Source: Ambrosia x helenae
Taxonomy: Eukaryota; Streptophyta; Magnoliopsida; Asterales; Asteraceae
Assembly: GCA_030844895.1 (NCBI GenBank)
Contig: CM061228.1
Span: forward strand, 135,327,068 to 135,391,067
Length of the DNA stretch: 64,000 bases
Reading direction: 5' to 3'
Shown here one piece after another: positions 34,875 to 44,698 of the stretch. The position numbers and the translations under genes were made by a program. The notes under the pieces are model-generated. The model did not search any database. It had not been told where the DNA came from and was given only the letters and a program-made list of their open reading frames with translations. The number at the start of each line of letters is the position of its first letter. Position 1 is the stretch's first letter.

Positions 34875-35482
34875 TATTTTTTTTTTTTTTTTTTTTTTTA
34901 TGATAATACTTCTTTATTAAAATACGAAATAAACCAAGTTACATCTGGATAATGGGTAAGCGAGCAACAAGCTGCGCCGCTATACCCTTTTGAATCGCAA
35001 AGCCTATTCTACTAAATACAAACTTTTGGTTCCTCGGGCTTTGCGAATCACTGTGGACCACCTTCTGCACCCGCTCCAAAAAACGAACTGCCTCAGGGGC
35101 TAAGGATCCAAAAGTATCGAAGGCAAACGGAATGAACACATGTTGATTCTCTAGACATGCTGCCTCGTGCTTAGCAACCTTCCTAGCTTCCGCCTTCAAA
35201 ACCGCCTGTCCCTGAACGAATCCACTATCTCTCAGTCCCACCAGTGGGGACACCCCAGTGAGGTCAACACACGCGTGCTTACCCCCCACCCAGCCAAACA
35301 CAAGGACGTCCGCAGGACGCAGGGTAGATCTTCCCTCTCGTGGGTCAGTCAAAAAATTAACAGGGGCTTCTTTCTTGGCTGAGATCCCGGCGCGCCTAAG
35401 CACATCCCATAAAACATCTCTAACCCAGTCATGACGATACTTGAACCCCGGCAATTTCTTACAGTGAAGGGCATGCTCGCCA
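34875..35482 (-). mobile_element. 5'-truncated LINE, 3' end with A-tail
   Basis: On the minus strand it starts at about 35482, inside a coding frame, and ends in AATAAAGAAGTATTATCA followed by about 22 A. The flanks share AATCTTTATT (34865-34874 and 35483-35492), a plausible target duplication. 5' truncation, an A-tail and a TSD are the standard signs of LINE retroposition. Confidence 0.75.
34939..35482 (-). pseudogene. LINE ORF2 C-terminal domain, 5' truncated
   Basis: This open frame of about 180 codons reads GEHALHC (zinc-binding-like Cys/His), then PGFKYRHDWVRD, then RPADVLVFGW..KHACVDLTG, and closes with PFAFDTFGSLAPEAVRFL. The RPADV and VDLTG pair is a possible PD-(D/E)XK-type nuclease core, as found at the end of some non-LTR retrotransposon proteins (my inference from motif spacing). 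It lacks reverse transcriptase because the copy is truncated, so it is not functional alone. Relatives lie at 11160 and 53717. Confidence 0.7.
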
Positions 35483-35492
35483 AATCTTTATT

Positions 35493-37464
35493 ATTTATAT
35501 ATATTATGTCATTTTTGGTATATGTTGTTTTTCTAAATGGCTAAGTATGACTAGAACTTTGAATCACTTGTGAATGAACACATTTACTACATACCTTAGT
35601 ATGACTGAGCTACAACCTATTTAATTATATTGGTATACTAGATTATATCCCAGGAATGTTTTGGGGTTGAGAAATCTAATATGACATATCAATTTTACAT
35701 ATGAAATAGAATGATGCGTTTTACAGTTAGATGCAGAAAAACTTTAGATAACACCTAACCTAAAACAATTAACAATGTATCTCCAATGTTAATGCCTAAG
35801 TTTAAACAATGTATAACTCTAATATTAATACCTAACATAAAAAATGTACAACTCCAATGCTAACACATGTTGAAAATAGAATTCGTATTTACTTATTTGA
35901 ACACAATTAGTGACTTGCCTATACATGATTAATGAATTCCCTGAACACTTTGTGTTCTTTTCCTGTATGAACAAAACCCCATAAAAAATAGTCGTTTTTT
36001 TTCTCCGTTTTTTATATAGCACTATGGTACTCATTGGAAAGATAATAAAATGCTCGTTAATCTGGTGTATTTTTTTTCTTTAAAAAATCTCGTATATAAA
36101 AGATATTAACATTGGTATATATATTCGCTAGCCACCCTTTTGAAAATTTAGTGAACGATTGCGAAATACAATGGTGGATTTAGAGGGGGTTTGGAACCCC
36201 CTCGATTTGGAAAAAAAAAATGAAAATTTTAGTAAAAAAAGTTGAAATCAGTGAAAATAAGTGAAAATTTACGAAAGGAATCCATGGAAATCATTCCTGG
36301 ATTTGACAGAAATACAAGTTAAGTTAAATCCCTCAAACGACTAAAATCAAGAGGTTTGACCCACCCAACTTAACCCACATGGTTTGGTTTGTTGTTTTTT
36401 GAAAACGCAGTTAGCGATTCAACTCTATACTTTTTTTTTTTTTTTTTTAACTGAATGATAATATAAATACCTATATCTCAGATAAATAGAAGCTATCTTC
36501 AAATATTCAGACATTTGAAATATATTATCACTAGCTGATTACCCCGGAGGGTTGAAATATCTAATTTTACGTGATAACCTATTGCAAATAGCTCAAGTTA
36601 ACTAACCACAAAATCTCCCAATCATTGCATGTTCATAGTATTCTAATCAGTAATAACTTATATTCCCCACAAAATCTAATTTTACGTGATAAACATGAAC
36701 ACTTTGTGTGTTTTTTTCCTGTATGAACGAAACCCCACAAAAAATAGTCAATTTTTTCTCCGTTTTTATATAGCACTATGGTACTCGTTAGAAAGATAAT
36801 AAAACGCTCGTTAATTTGGTGTAATTTTTTTCTTTAAAAAATCCCGTATATAAAAGATATAAACGTTTAAAAATTATGGGAGGAAATATTAGAGAGAAAA
36901 TTTTAAATTTATTTTTAAATTCTTTTTTCCTAAAATAACTCAATTTAATTAAAAAAGGAAACAATTCAAAAACACCAAAAACTCTCCATTATGATGCCAC
37001 GTGGCACTCTCAAAGAAAGGTTGAGGCCTCCATTGTACGCCACGTAAGCATATACGTTTTCTTTTATATATATAGATAGATAGATATGACGATTCTTCTT
37101 GATATGTGTGTTCTTTAATACAAAATGATTTTTCAGTCAAGTTTTTTTATTTGAACTTCACATATATATACAAACATATAGTTCCTATCATTTGGATGAT
37201 AGTTATTGCTTACAAAGTTAAAAAAAAAAAAAAAAGATGAACAAGAGAAAATAAAAGACAAAGAAACCCCAACATAATAAATAGCTAGTAAATCCAATTA
37301 GGAGATGAAATTTATAGCAAGCTTTTGATCATTTCAATTCATTGCGTTCAAAGGCTATGTAGTATACAGCTATATACTTGTAATAATTTGCTCAGTAAAA
37401 TTTTCCTGAAAAAGGTAGAAATAAGAAAAGATTAGACTTTTATAATTTCGAATTCATTTGATTG
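35493..37464. repeat. Left part of the segmental duplication, with an unclassified repeat in two copies
   Basis: The stretch beginning ATTATGTCATTTTTGGTATA at about 35503 is shared with about 54930. An unclassified repeat occurs here at about 35638-36127 and 36533-37087 and again at 55085-55855; it has CTAG..GATTA..CCC near its start and the core GCACTATGGTACTC, GAAAGATAATAAA and CGTTAAT. One copy ends CTAG, so a Helitron-like element is possible but unproven. Confidence 0.5.
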
Positions 37465-38048
37465 TTACAATTTAAAGTACACGGTGAATAAAATGTACCC
37501 CATGTTAAGCGTAGAAACAGCCAAAATAGTAAGAATAAGTGTTTTTGTTATATGTCTCAAGTCTGTATCAAATAATGTTTTCGCAACAACAACAACAATT
37601 GCAATAGATGCAAAAGCTAGACAAAATCCCATGAATATTTCCGACGACCAGTAAATTGATGGAAAACAAGCCAATGAGTGACATCTTAAACCTGGTACCA
37701 CATGCACATTTAAAATGTTAGATACATATATAACACACTAGTGGCGGACCTACATAAATTCAAAGGGGGCGGACGCCCCCATTAAAAAAATAGTGTAATT
37801 TGTAGGCAAAAATTCTGATTGCACAACTTAAAAATTCGGTTTAACCCCCCAATAACTCCCCCCAAAAAATTTTTCTGGGCCCGCGACTGTAACACACGTA
37901 TATAGATAATATATATTGCACACAAGTTGGTACAAATTAGGGAACCTTCAACATGGTTTTTATTCCTCTCCCAATAGATGCATAGTTGCATGACATTCCA
38001 TATCATTATAAAAAACAACACCATTGACCCAACTGCTTTGTCAACCAT
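37465..38048 (-). CDS. Small membrane protein of unknown function, copy 1
   Basis: Two exons, 37946-38048 and 37465-37691, with a GT..AG intron in phase 1, give 109 aa. The start MVDKAVGSM at 38048 corresponds to the start of copy 2; an in-frame ATG three codons upstream exists. Three hydrophobic segments are visible: residues about 7-26, 49-68 and 78-105. No motif tells its function and I do not recognise the family. The intron holds a hAT MITE (37739-37889). The paralogue at 56465-56927 shares intron position and phase. Both reading frames are intact, so both copies may be functional. The 3' flank is also shared with copy 2. Confidence 0.65.
37739..37889. mobile_element. Short hAT MITE in the intron of membrane protein copy 1
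   Basis: The ends TAGTGGCGGACC and GGCCCGCGACTG-like are imperfect inverted repeats, flanked by an exact 8-bp duplication TAACACAC (37731-37738 and 37890-37897). It is absent from the corresponding intron of copy 2, so it arrived after the duplication. Confidence 0.8.
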
Positions 38049-38292
38049 TGTGATCAAGGGTTTTCTTTAATTTTGCAAGACCTAGTAAAACAAGAAAGAT
38101 AGCTCCACATGTTTTAATAATCTATTCTGCTTTTATAATGAATGCTAGGTTCTTTTCTTGTTATGGGTGTTTGTCACAAAAGGGTTTTGTAGATGCAAAG
38201 GTAAATAGTATTATAATTACTTTAGGGTTGAACTTTGAAGGAAAAGGTTATGGAATATGCTTTGGTTAAAGCTTTTGCTCAATGATCGATTC
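38049..38292. other. 5' flank of membrane protein copy 1, shared with copy 2
   Basis: From about 38098 to 38290 the sequence is nearly the same as 56985-57187, including TGTTTGTCACAAAAGGG and GGTTATGGAATATGC. It is probably promoter sequence conserved by the recent duplication. Similarity stops at GATCGATTCCTTA. Confidence 0.6.
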
Positions 38293-38296
38293 CTTA

Positions 38297-38415
38297 ACCC
38301 AAATTGGATGCCAAAATCCAATAGGTTAATAGTAAGGTTTATATATGGCCAATTTTTTTAGTTTGGGGTGCCAACGACCAAATTCGAATAGTTTAGGTTA
38401 TTAAAATCCAATTCA
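38297..38415. repeat. Half copy of the Mutator-type MITE
   Basis: This matches the right half of 34346-34711 (GTTTGGGGTGCCAAC and TTATTAAAATCCAATTC). It begins exactly where similarity between the two membrane-protein loci ends. Confidence 0.65.
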
Positions 38416-40319
38416 CCTAATAACAAACATATGCAGATCATAACATCCCGTTCTTCTTCAAACTATCTCCAAATTGACATGCCTTTACTATCTCCAAATC
38501 CCGTTCTTCTTCAAACTCCCTTCGCAAATCGCAACCATTCCATCCCTCACGTTCGACATAAAAGGTAACAATAATTATGTTCAATCCTTTTAATTATATG
38601 CGTGTTTTCTACAATTGTCGTTCTTTTCCTTGGATTACTATAACGAACACATATAACGACGGGAGTGAGAACATATATACTGATTAATGCGAAACTGCAT
38701 ATCGAATATCTAAAACAAACAACGACAAATCAGAGACGACTCAAGGGGGAGTATTTCGAAGCTAGGGCTTTAGGCCCCAATACAACAGGCCTCCAAGTTT
38801 TACAGTTTTTTTTTTTAAATATATATGGTATTTGCTTAAAATCAAGTGAGATACCTTTAGCTTAATATCTTTGCGAATCTTTGTATTGTATTTATCACGC
38901 AAATAGTTATAATCCTACAATTACTATTATCTTCACGGTTTATGTTTTTGTTTTTTAGTTTTGGAAAAAGGGCCCCCGTTTTAGTATTTGCTTAAGGCCT
39001 TCATAAAGGTTGAGCCGGCCTTGCGATAAATCAGGGATAATCGGGAGTAATGACGATTTGAAAAATAGAAATATGAATGGGAGAATGAACATGATAGGGA
39101 GGAAGATGAAACAAAATGTCTTGAGTAAATGATGGTGGAACGGTTACAACCAAACGTAACGTGGTAGGGGAAGGCGTTGGTGGGTGTTTAGGTTACAATG
39201 TTTTTTTTTTTGAACGGCCAATTGGAAGCACTCACGGACCACTGGTAAAGAGAAATATTACATTTTTAAGATAATCCAATTGATAGTTTTACCTAAGCTA
39301 CTTAGGTTATAGCCTAGTGAAACCATCTCTTGGAGAAGGTTGGGAGTTCAAATCTAATGGTGTGCAAAAAAAAGGGTGTAAAAAATTAGCTGTTAAAAAA
39401 AGATAGTTTTACCCAAAACATCTTTTATAATCAAATATGAAATTTTGGATCTTTAGGGAGCTGAGGTAATTATGGGGTTCTGTTTGATGGTTTAACGATC
39501 GATCTGAACAATCCTTTGGAACTTAACTTAAAACCGGTTGTTTGATCTTTATTATTTATATTTATAGGAGGAGGTTCATATACAAATCATTTTAAACATA
39601 AAAACTATAGGAACCAATTAGAGTTAGACACATAGAATAATTTAATTAGTCTCAACAAGGGTGTATTTGTCTTTTGCAATATCTAATATTCATAAAAATT
39701 CCTATATTAATGGTACGCAAAAATTAAACTGACTCCATATTATAGTTCAATTCAATTCAATTTCAAATCCCTATTTTCGTGTAATTTAAAAATTTTCTAT
39801 AAAAACCTTATTCTTTTATTTTTCCTTTATGTTGATATCATCATTATGTAAGTGCTGATAGCATCCTGGGTGTATATGATCATATCATACTGTTTGTGCT
39901 AGCATTTTGGGTGTGCTGGTAGCATTTTGTTTGTGCTGATTTATTATGTTTGTAATTGAAACCCACAATCATCAAAAAGTGCTAATGTCATTTTTTTGTG
40001 CTGATGGCATTCTGTTTGTGTTGATATCAATTTGTTTGTGTTGATATTCAAAGACAAACACCACCATTTAAACGACCGGATGAACAAGTCAATCTGGGAA
40101 AAAAAAGAAAAAGAAGATGAAAGGTTAGCATTCGAAAAGCAACACCCCGATCAACAGTACGATCAATAGTGTCTAGCACATTTCGATTAATACCAACACA
40201 CTACGATTATCCACCTATTTTTACCAAAAAAAGATAGTAAACTTATCGATTTTATAAAAGGTTAGAGGAAGGTTTAATCTTGTGAAGATGAAGTAAAAAA
40301 ATTTAGAGTATGTGTTGTT
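38416..40319. other. Intergenic stretch with SINE, LINE-tail and simple repeats
   Basis: Apart from the SINE listed below, it holds a minus-strand tail GGCCGTTC plus A-run at 39200-39222, a repeat with GGCC-type ends at about 38740-39030, and a degenerate repetition of TTTGTGCTGATAGCATTTTG-like units at 39850-40050. A 26-codon Lys/Glu-rich frame near 40082 resembles the tail of a Harbinger Myb-like protein but is too short to call. Confidence 0.4.
39294..39401 (+). mobile_element. Short tRNA-derived SINE with 12-bp TSD
   Basis: The flanks GATAGTTTTACC at 39282-39293 and 39402-39413 are identical. Inside, GTTATAGCCTAGTGAAACC is A-box-like and GGGAGTTCAAATCT is B-box-like, and the 3' end is A-rich. 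Confidence 0.75.
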
Positions 40320-41500
40320 TGCTCATGGACTAAAAGTGTAAATATTGATACATTGATTAAATAATTTATTACATTGAAATGAAATACAACGTTTCTAAAT
40401 GTCAACTAAACTGAAATACAATGAATCCAAAATCTAAGTAAAAATTCCAAAAGCTAAAAAGTCATCTCATAAATAACCTGAAACATGTACGAAAATAGTA
40501 TATGTCAATACAAAATGTATTGGTGAGCATACCCTGTTTGAATACATATAGTAGAAAAGTGTTTAGCAATTCATGTGCGGTACCATTTACAATTATGTAA
40601 TAAGTAATATCCGTTCAAAATCAACCCTATGTAAAGAAAAGCAGATATATATAGTATGCGCTAGTAGTAATGTAATACATAGCAATGACGAGGACTCTCA
40701 ATAGAGTCACAAGGGTATATACCATAGTACTATTCATTGAAATGCCAGGCCCTCAAAGGTTAATGATTTTGACAAGTCATAGACACACAAATTAACATAA
40801 CGCAAACACACATGAGAATTGCATTTAGTGAAAGAGTAACATTTAGTAAAAGAAATAGAAACTTGATAGTAAGTACATGAGTCACCCCAAAATAGTAAAA
40901 CAGCAAAAAGGGGAAAGATATACTCACAGTTTGCGAAAGCGATCAAAATCCACTTAAGCGATTGTGAGTTAAGTAATGGGAATTCCGAGGAATTCAACCT
41001 ATAATGTGCAAGCATACTAATAAGGAAATGTCTAAAAAGTCTAAGGTATCTAGGGTCTAAGGCATTAGGGTTTGCTAAGTCGATTTGGGGAATTAGAGTT
41101 TTTATGATAAGTCGCGTTAATGTACAAGTTGTATACCACAAATAATATATGAAAGGTTGTAAATGTGGTTTAAATAATATAATTATTACCTATTGAATAA
41201 AAATATGTTTGAATAATTAAGACAAATTAATTTAGTTAGTTACTTTAACTAAATTAAAATAAATACAATAATCATAAATATATAAATAAATAATTTTGAG
41301 TTACACAATGATCCAACAAAAGATAATAAAGACATTAAACCATATGCGTATTTCTATTTTATAAGAAAAATATTTATAAAATAGACGTTTAAATTGTATA
41401 AATAAATAAATGTTTTATTATGTCTAATTAAACGTAAATAAGACTAATAATACCATACATGATCCAAAAATACTAATTTTATAGAAAATGGATGATTTCT
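40320..41500 (-). mobile_element. B-family LTR copy 3, distal part (left of chromovirus insertion)
   Basis: In reverse complement this aligns with the 3' half of the B LTRs (TTTTAGTCCATGAGC, ATATTTACA and so on). The last 70 or so bases, including the TGTTACA terminus, are missing at the left end. It continues at 52153-53602 on the far side of the chromovirus. It resembles the fragment at 1-591 more than copies 1 and 2. Confidence 0.7.
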
Positions 41501-44143
41501 TGTGACACCTGGCAAATTCGGGTTAACAACGTTGTCTAGATGAAAGTCTACCTTAGCGAGTCACGCGTATTTTGTACTTAACTGGGTTAGTTAAGTCGGG
41601 TTATGGTTCGGGAACTATTAGTGAGTCTAGAAGATCGTTGGATGTTGGTCTAGAGGTTCATTAGATGTCGGTCCTTAACCAAGTGTACAAACGGTGACGA
41701 TTTGTAGGATCGTCAGGGCATACGGAACATACGAGTCTCGAGTCCCGGGAATTGGTGAACGAGTGTAAATATGTGTATTTACTTGTGTTATGTGTTTACA
41801 ATCATTATATGACTTGTCGGTACATGAATATGCATTAACATATGTTAAAACGGGGTTTAACGCGCAAAACACACAAGACCAAACCCTATAGGCGAGTAGG
41901 AGGCCTACTCCCCTATAGGGGAGGCGAGTAGGGAGCCCCTTAAGGGCGAGTAGCCCTACTCGTGTGATGATAAGGGCGAATAGGCCCCTAATCACATGAA
42001 CATCAGGCGATTACAAGCCCTAATCGCCTGAACTGCTGCGCAATCGCATGTAACGTGCTGGAACGACTAGGAACGCCTATAAATACAACACTTAACCTCC
42101 TAAACTCCCTAATATCAACCCTAGTCGTCCCATAACCGCCCCAAACACTTAAACAACCTCTGGAAGGCGATTTTGATCAAAAACACAAGGTTTCAAGGTC
42201 TAACCATCAATCTTTTACAATTCCAAGGTTTGATTCTCATCCATAACACTTTGTAAATGTTTTTTTTATCAATCCCTAATGGTCCAGACCTGTTCATAAA
42301 CGAAAAAGCTTTCTGAAAATCGTCAATAAGGGTTGTTAAACGGATTATAACTAATTAACATGCGTTATGGGTATATATGATTAGAAAGATAGGATTTTTA
42401 TGGATCTTGATGATGTTTTGATGTATTATCATGCTAGGTCAGAATTAATATTATGAGTATGATGACAGAAAACTCAGTAATCGGATAATAGGGTTATGAT
42501 TACATGCGTTAATTGAATATTGCATGCTATGTGTATGTGTTTGGATTACTTTGGTTGCATGCAGGACTGATTTTACGAGGATGAACGAAGGGTTTTGGGT
42601 TAAACATGCTTAGGATAGTGTTTGGGATGATATCGGGTAGTTACACACGTTCTGGATCTGATTTGGAGCGTTAAACGCGCGAAAAACTGGAACAGCATGG
42701 TTACAGGCGAGTAGCAATGCTAATCGCCTATAACTCATGCGAGTACAAGGCTAATCGCCTATATATAGGCGAGTAGAAGCCTATTCACTAGTAAGTTCAT
42801 GCGAATAGCCCTAATCACTAGTAAGTTCATGCGAATAGCCCTAATCACTAGTAAGTTCAGGGGAATAGCCCCTATTCGCATGAAGTAAAGGGGAGTAGCC
42901 CCTACTCGCCTATAGTAGGGGCGAATAGGGCTTCTATTCACCAGTTGACTTTCCTAATCACTAGTTGACTTTTCCTAATCGCGTGTACTGCTGCTGTAAG
43001 TGTAAATTAGCATTCCGAGACCCGATTTAACATGTAGTAACATGCTAGGAACCCCGTAACATGTCTAATAACTTGGTAACATATATTTGGATGTATTTCG
43101 GTGATACGTGAACTATGTGCTATAACTTGTTGTGTGTTAACGTATGTTAAGTATACTTGCGTTATTGTATGTTTTGGAGCGTAAACATAACACGGGGAGT
43201 CTCGGGTCACCAATGGGATGTCGAGTCTTGTACTTTGGGTCGGTTAAACAGTCACGGTGTTTTCAAACAAACTTGGTTATGGTCTGGACATCTAGGGACT
43301 AATTAACCTGCGGGTTATTAGTCTAAGTACTTGTAACTGTCGTATGTTAGGTCGCCACTGTACGGGACTAACATAGCAGCTGAGTTTACTCGGGATTAGG
43401 AGTAAAGCAACTTAAGGTGAGTTTACGGCCCCTCTTTTAACTGGTTTTACGTTTTCGGGGGAGAAAACATGTGTTAAAACAACTATTTGGTAACTACTGT
43501 CATACTATGGGTTCTAACGTATACTACACGATCTTTGGAAGTCCCGGGGGGAACCATGAATGTGCGGGTTTGCACAACGGGGAAATGTGAATAGCGCTAT
43601 TGGGAGTGACCAACCCCGCTCGTCGGCTTGGAGGGCCGGGCGAGTGCATATTGTCTCAAACAGGAACAACAGGAACATTTGGAACTATTCGGGCACAACA
43701 ACTGGTATTCGAGTTAGTAATGGTTTTCCAATCGTGGTAGTAACAAAACGTACGCCTAGCTAGCGTATACTGGTTTTCTATTTGTTATAGTATGGACAGG
43801 TGAACTTGGTACTTGAACTGCAAACCTGTAAACTCACCAGCATTTTTGTGCTGACGTAAACTTTTACATGTTTTCTCAGGTCGCTAAGGTAGCACAATGG
43901 AACTAGGGCGCACGCGTCTGCACGGCGTCTAGATAGAGTTGCATGATTTCTTAAACATTGAACTTTGGTTATTTATGTTGAACTTTATTTTGAATAAGCT
44001 TCCGCTGTAAACGGGATTTTAAAACTATGTTTTGGTATTGCATTAATTACATTTAGACTTGTTTATTGTGATCGTTGGTTTGGATCCTGGTTTGTCATGC
44101 GCCTCGCGGTAAAACTCCGCAAGTGGATTTTGAGGGTGTGACA
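41501..44143 (+). repeat. 5' LTR of the chromovirus
   Basis: It begins TGTGACACCTGGC and ends GAGGGTGTGACA. It contains arrays of GCGAGTAG, GCGAATAG and GCGATTAG motifs (41880-42050 and 42710-42990), a 30-bp unit repeated about three times at 42786-42875, and a TATA box at 42078. Confidence 0.93.
42078..42085 (+). promoter_or_regulatory. TATA box of the chromovirus LTR
   Basis: TATAAATA stands in a GC-richer context, about 2 kb upstream of the primer site. The same box is at 50087-50094 in the 3' LTR. It implies a U3 of about 600 bp and a very long R/U5. Confidence 0.6.
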
Positions 44144-44144
44144 G

Positions 44145-44159
44145 ATTGGTATCAGAGCC
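44145..44159 (+). promoter_or_regulatory. Primer binding site, initiator tRNA-Met
   Basis: Directly after the LTR end TGTGACA comes GATTGGTATCAGAGCC, the standard initiator tRNA-Met site of plant Ty3 elements, identical to that of family A. Confidence 0.9.
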
Positions 44160-44698
44160 AATGGTTATAGTGAACTAGGACTGCATGTAGAGTCTAGTCT
44201 ATAGCCGAGTCGCACACACTAGACGATCACATGGTACTAAACGTTATAGTGGGTTACGTATGGTCTTGTCGGGGTGTCTCTAAATCGTTGGTCTTTCTAC
44301 GTTACATCATCCGTTCTATCTTAGGTTGGGTTACTTGTTTCTAGGCAGTGTGGTCCATTGGAGTAACTCGTGTGCTCTTGAGATTTGTCCAAGGCTCAGA
44401 CATCTCCCTTTCGCACTCCAATAGAAGCACTTGTCATGAACTACCGTAGTATTACGGTGTGTAGCTAAGGGTCTATGTTCGGTGATTTGAACTTTGAACT
44501 ATGAGAACACTTGGAGGACCATGTAGAGCGTTTTATCATTTTGGGTGCACACAAAATCATAAAACGAAATGCATGGAAGCACTAGTGAGCTCTGGGTTTG
44601 AGGGGATAGTCCTGGATTGGATCTGGCTTTAATCTTGTGAACATTAGTGGTTATCTTTAACTGCGCAACTAAATTTTCTCGTTCTTTCTGCCAGAATC

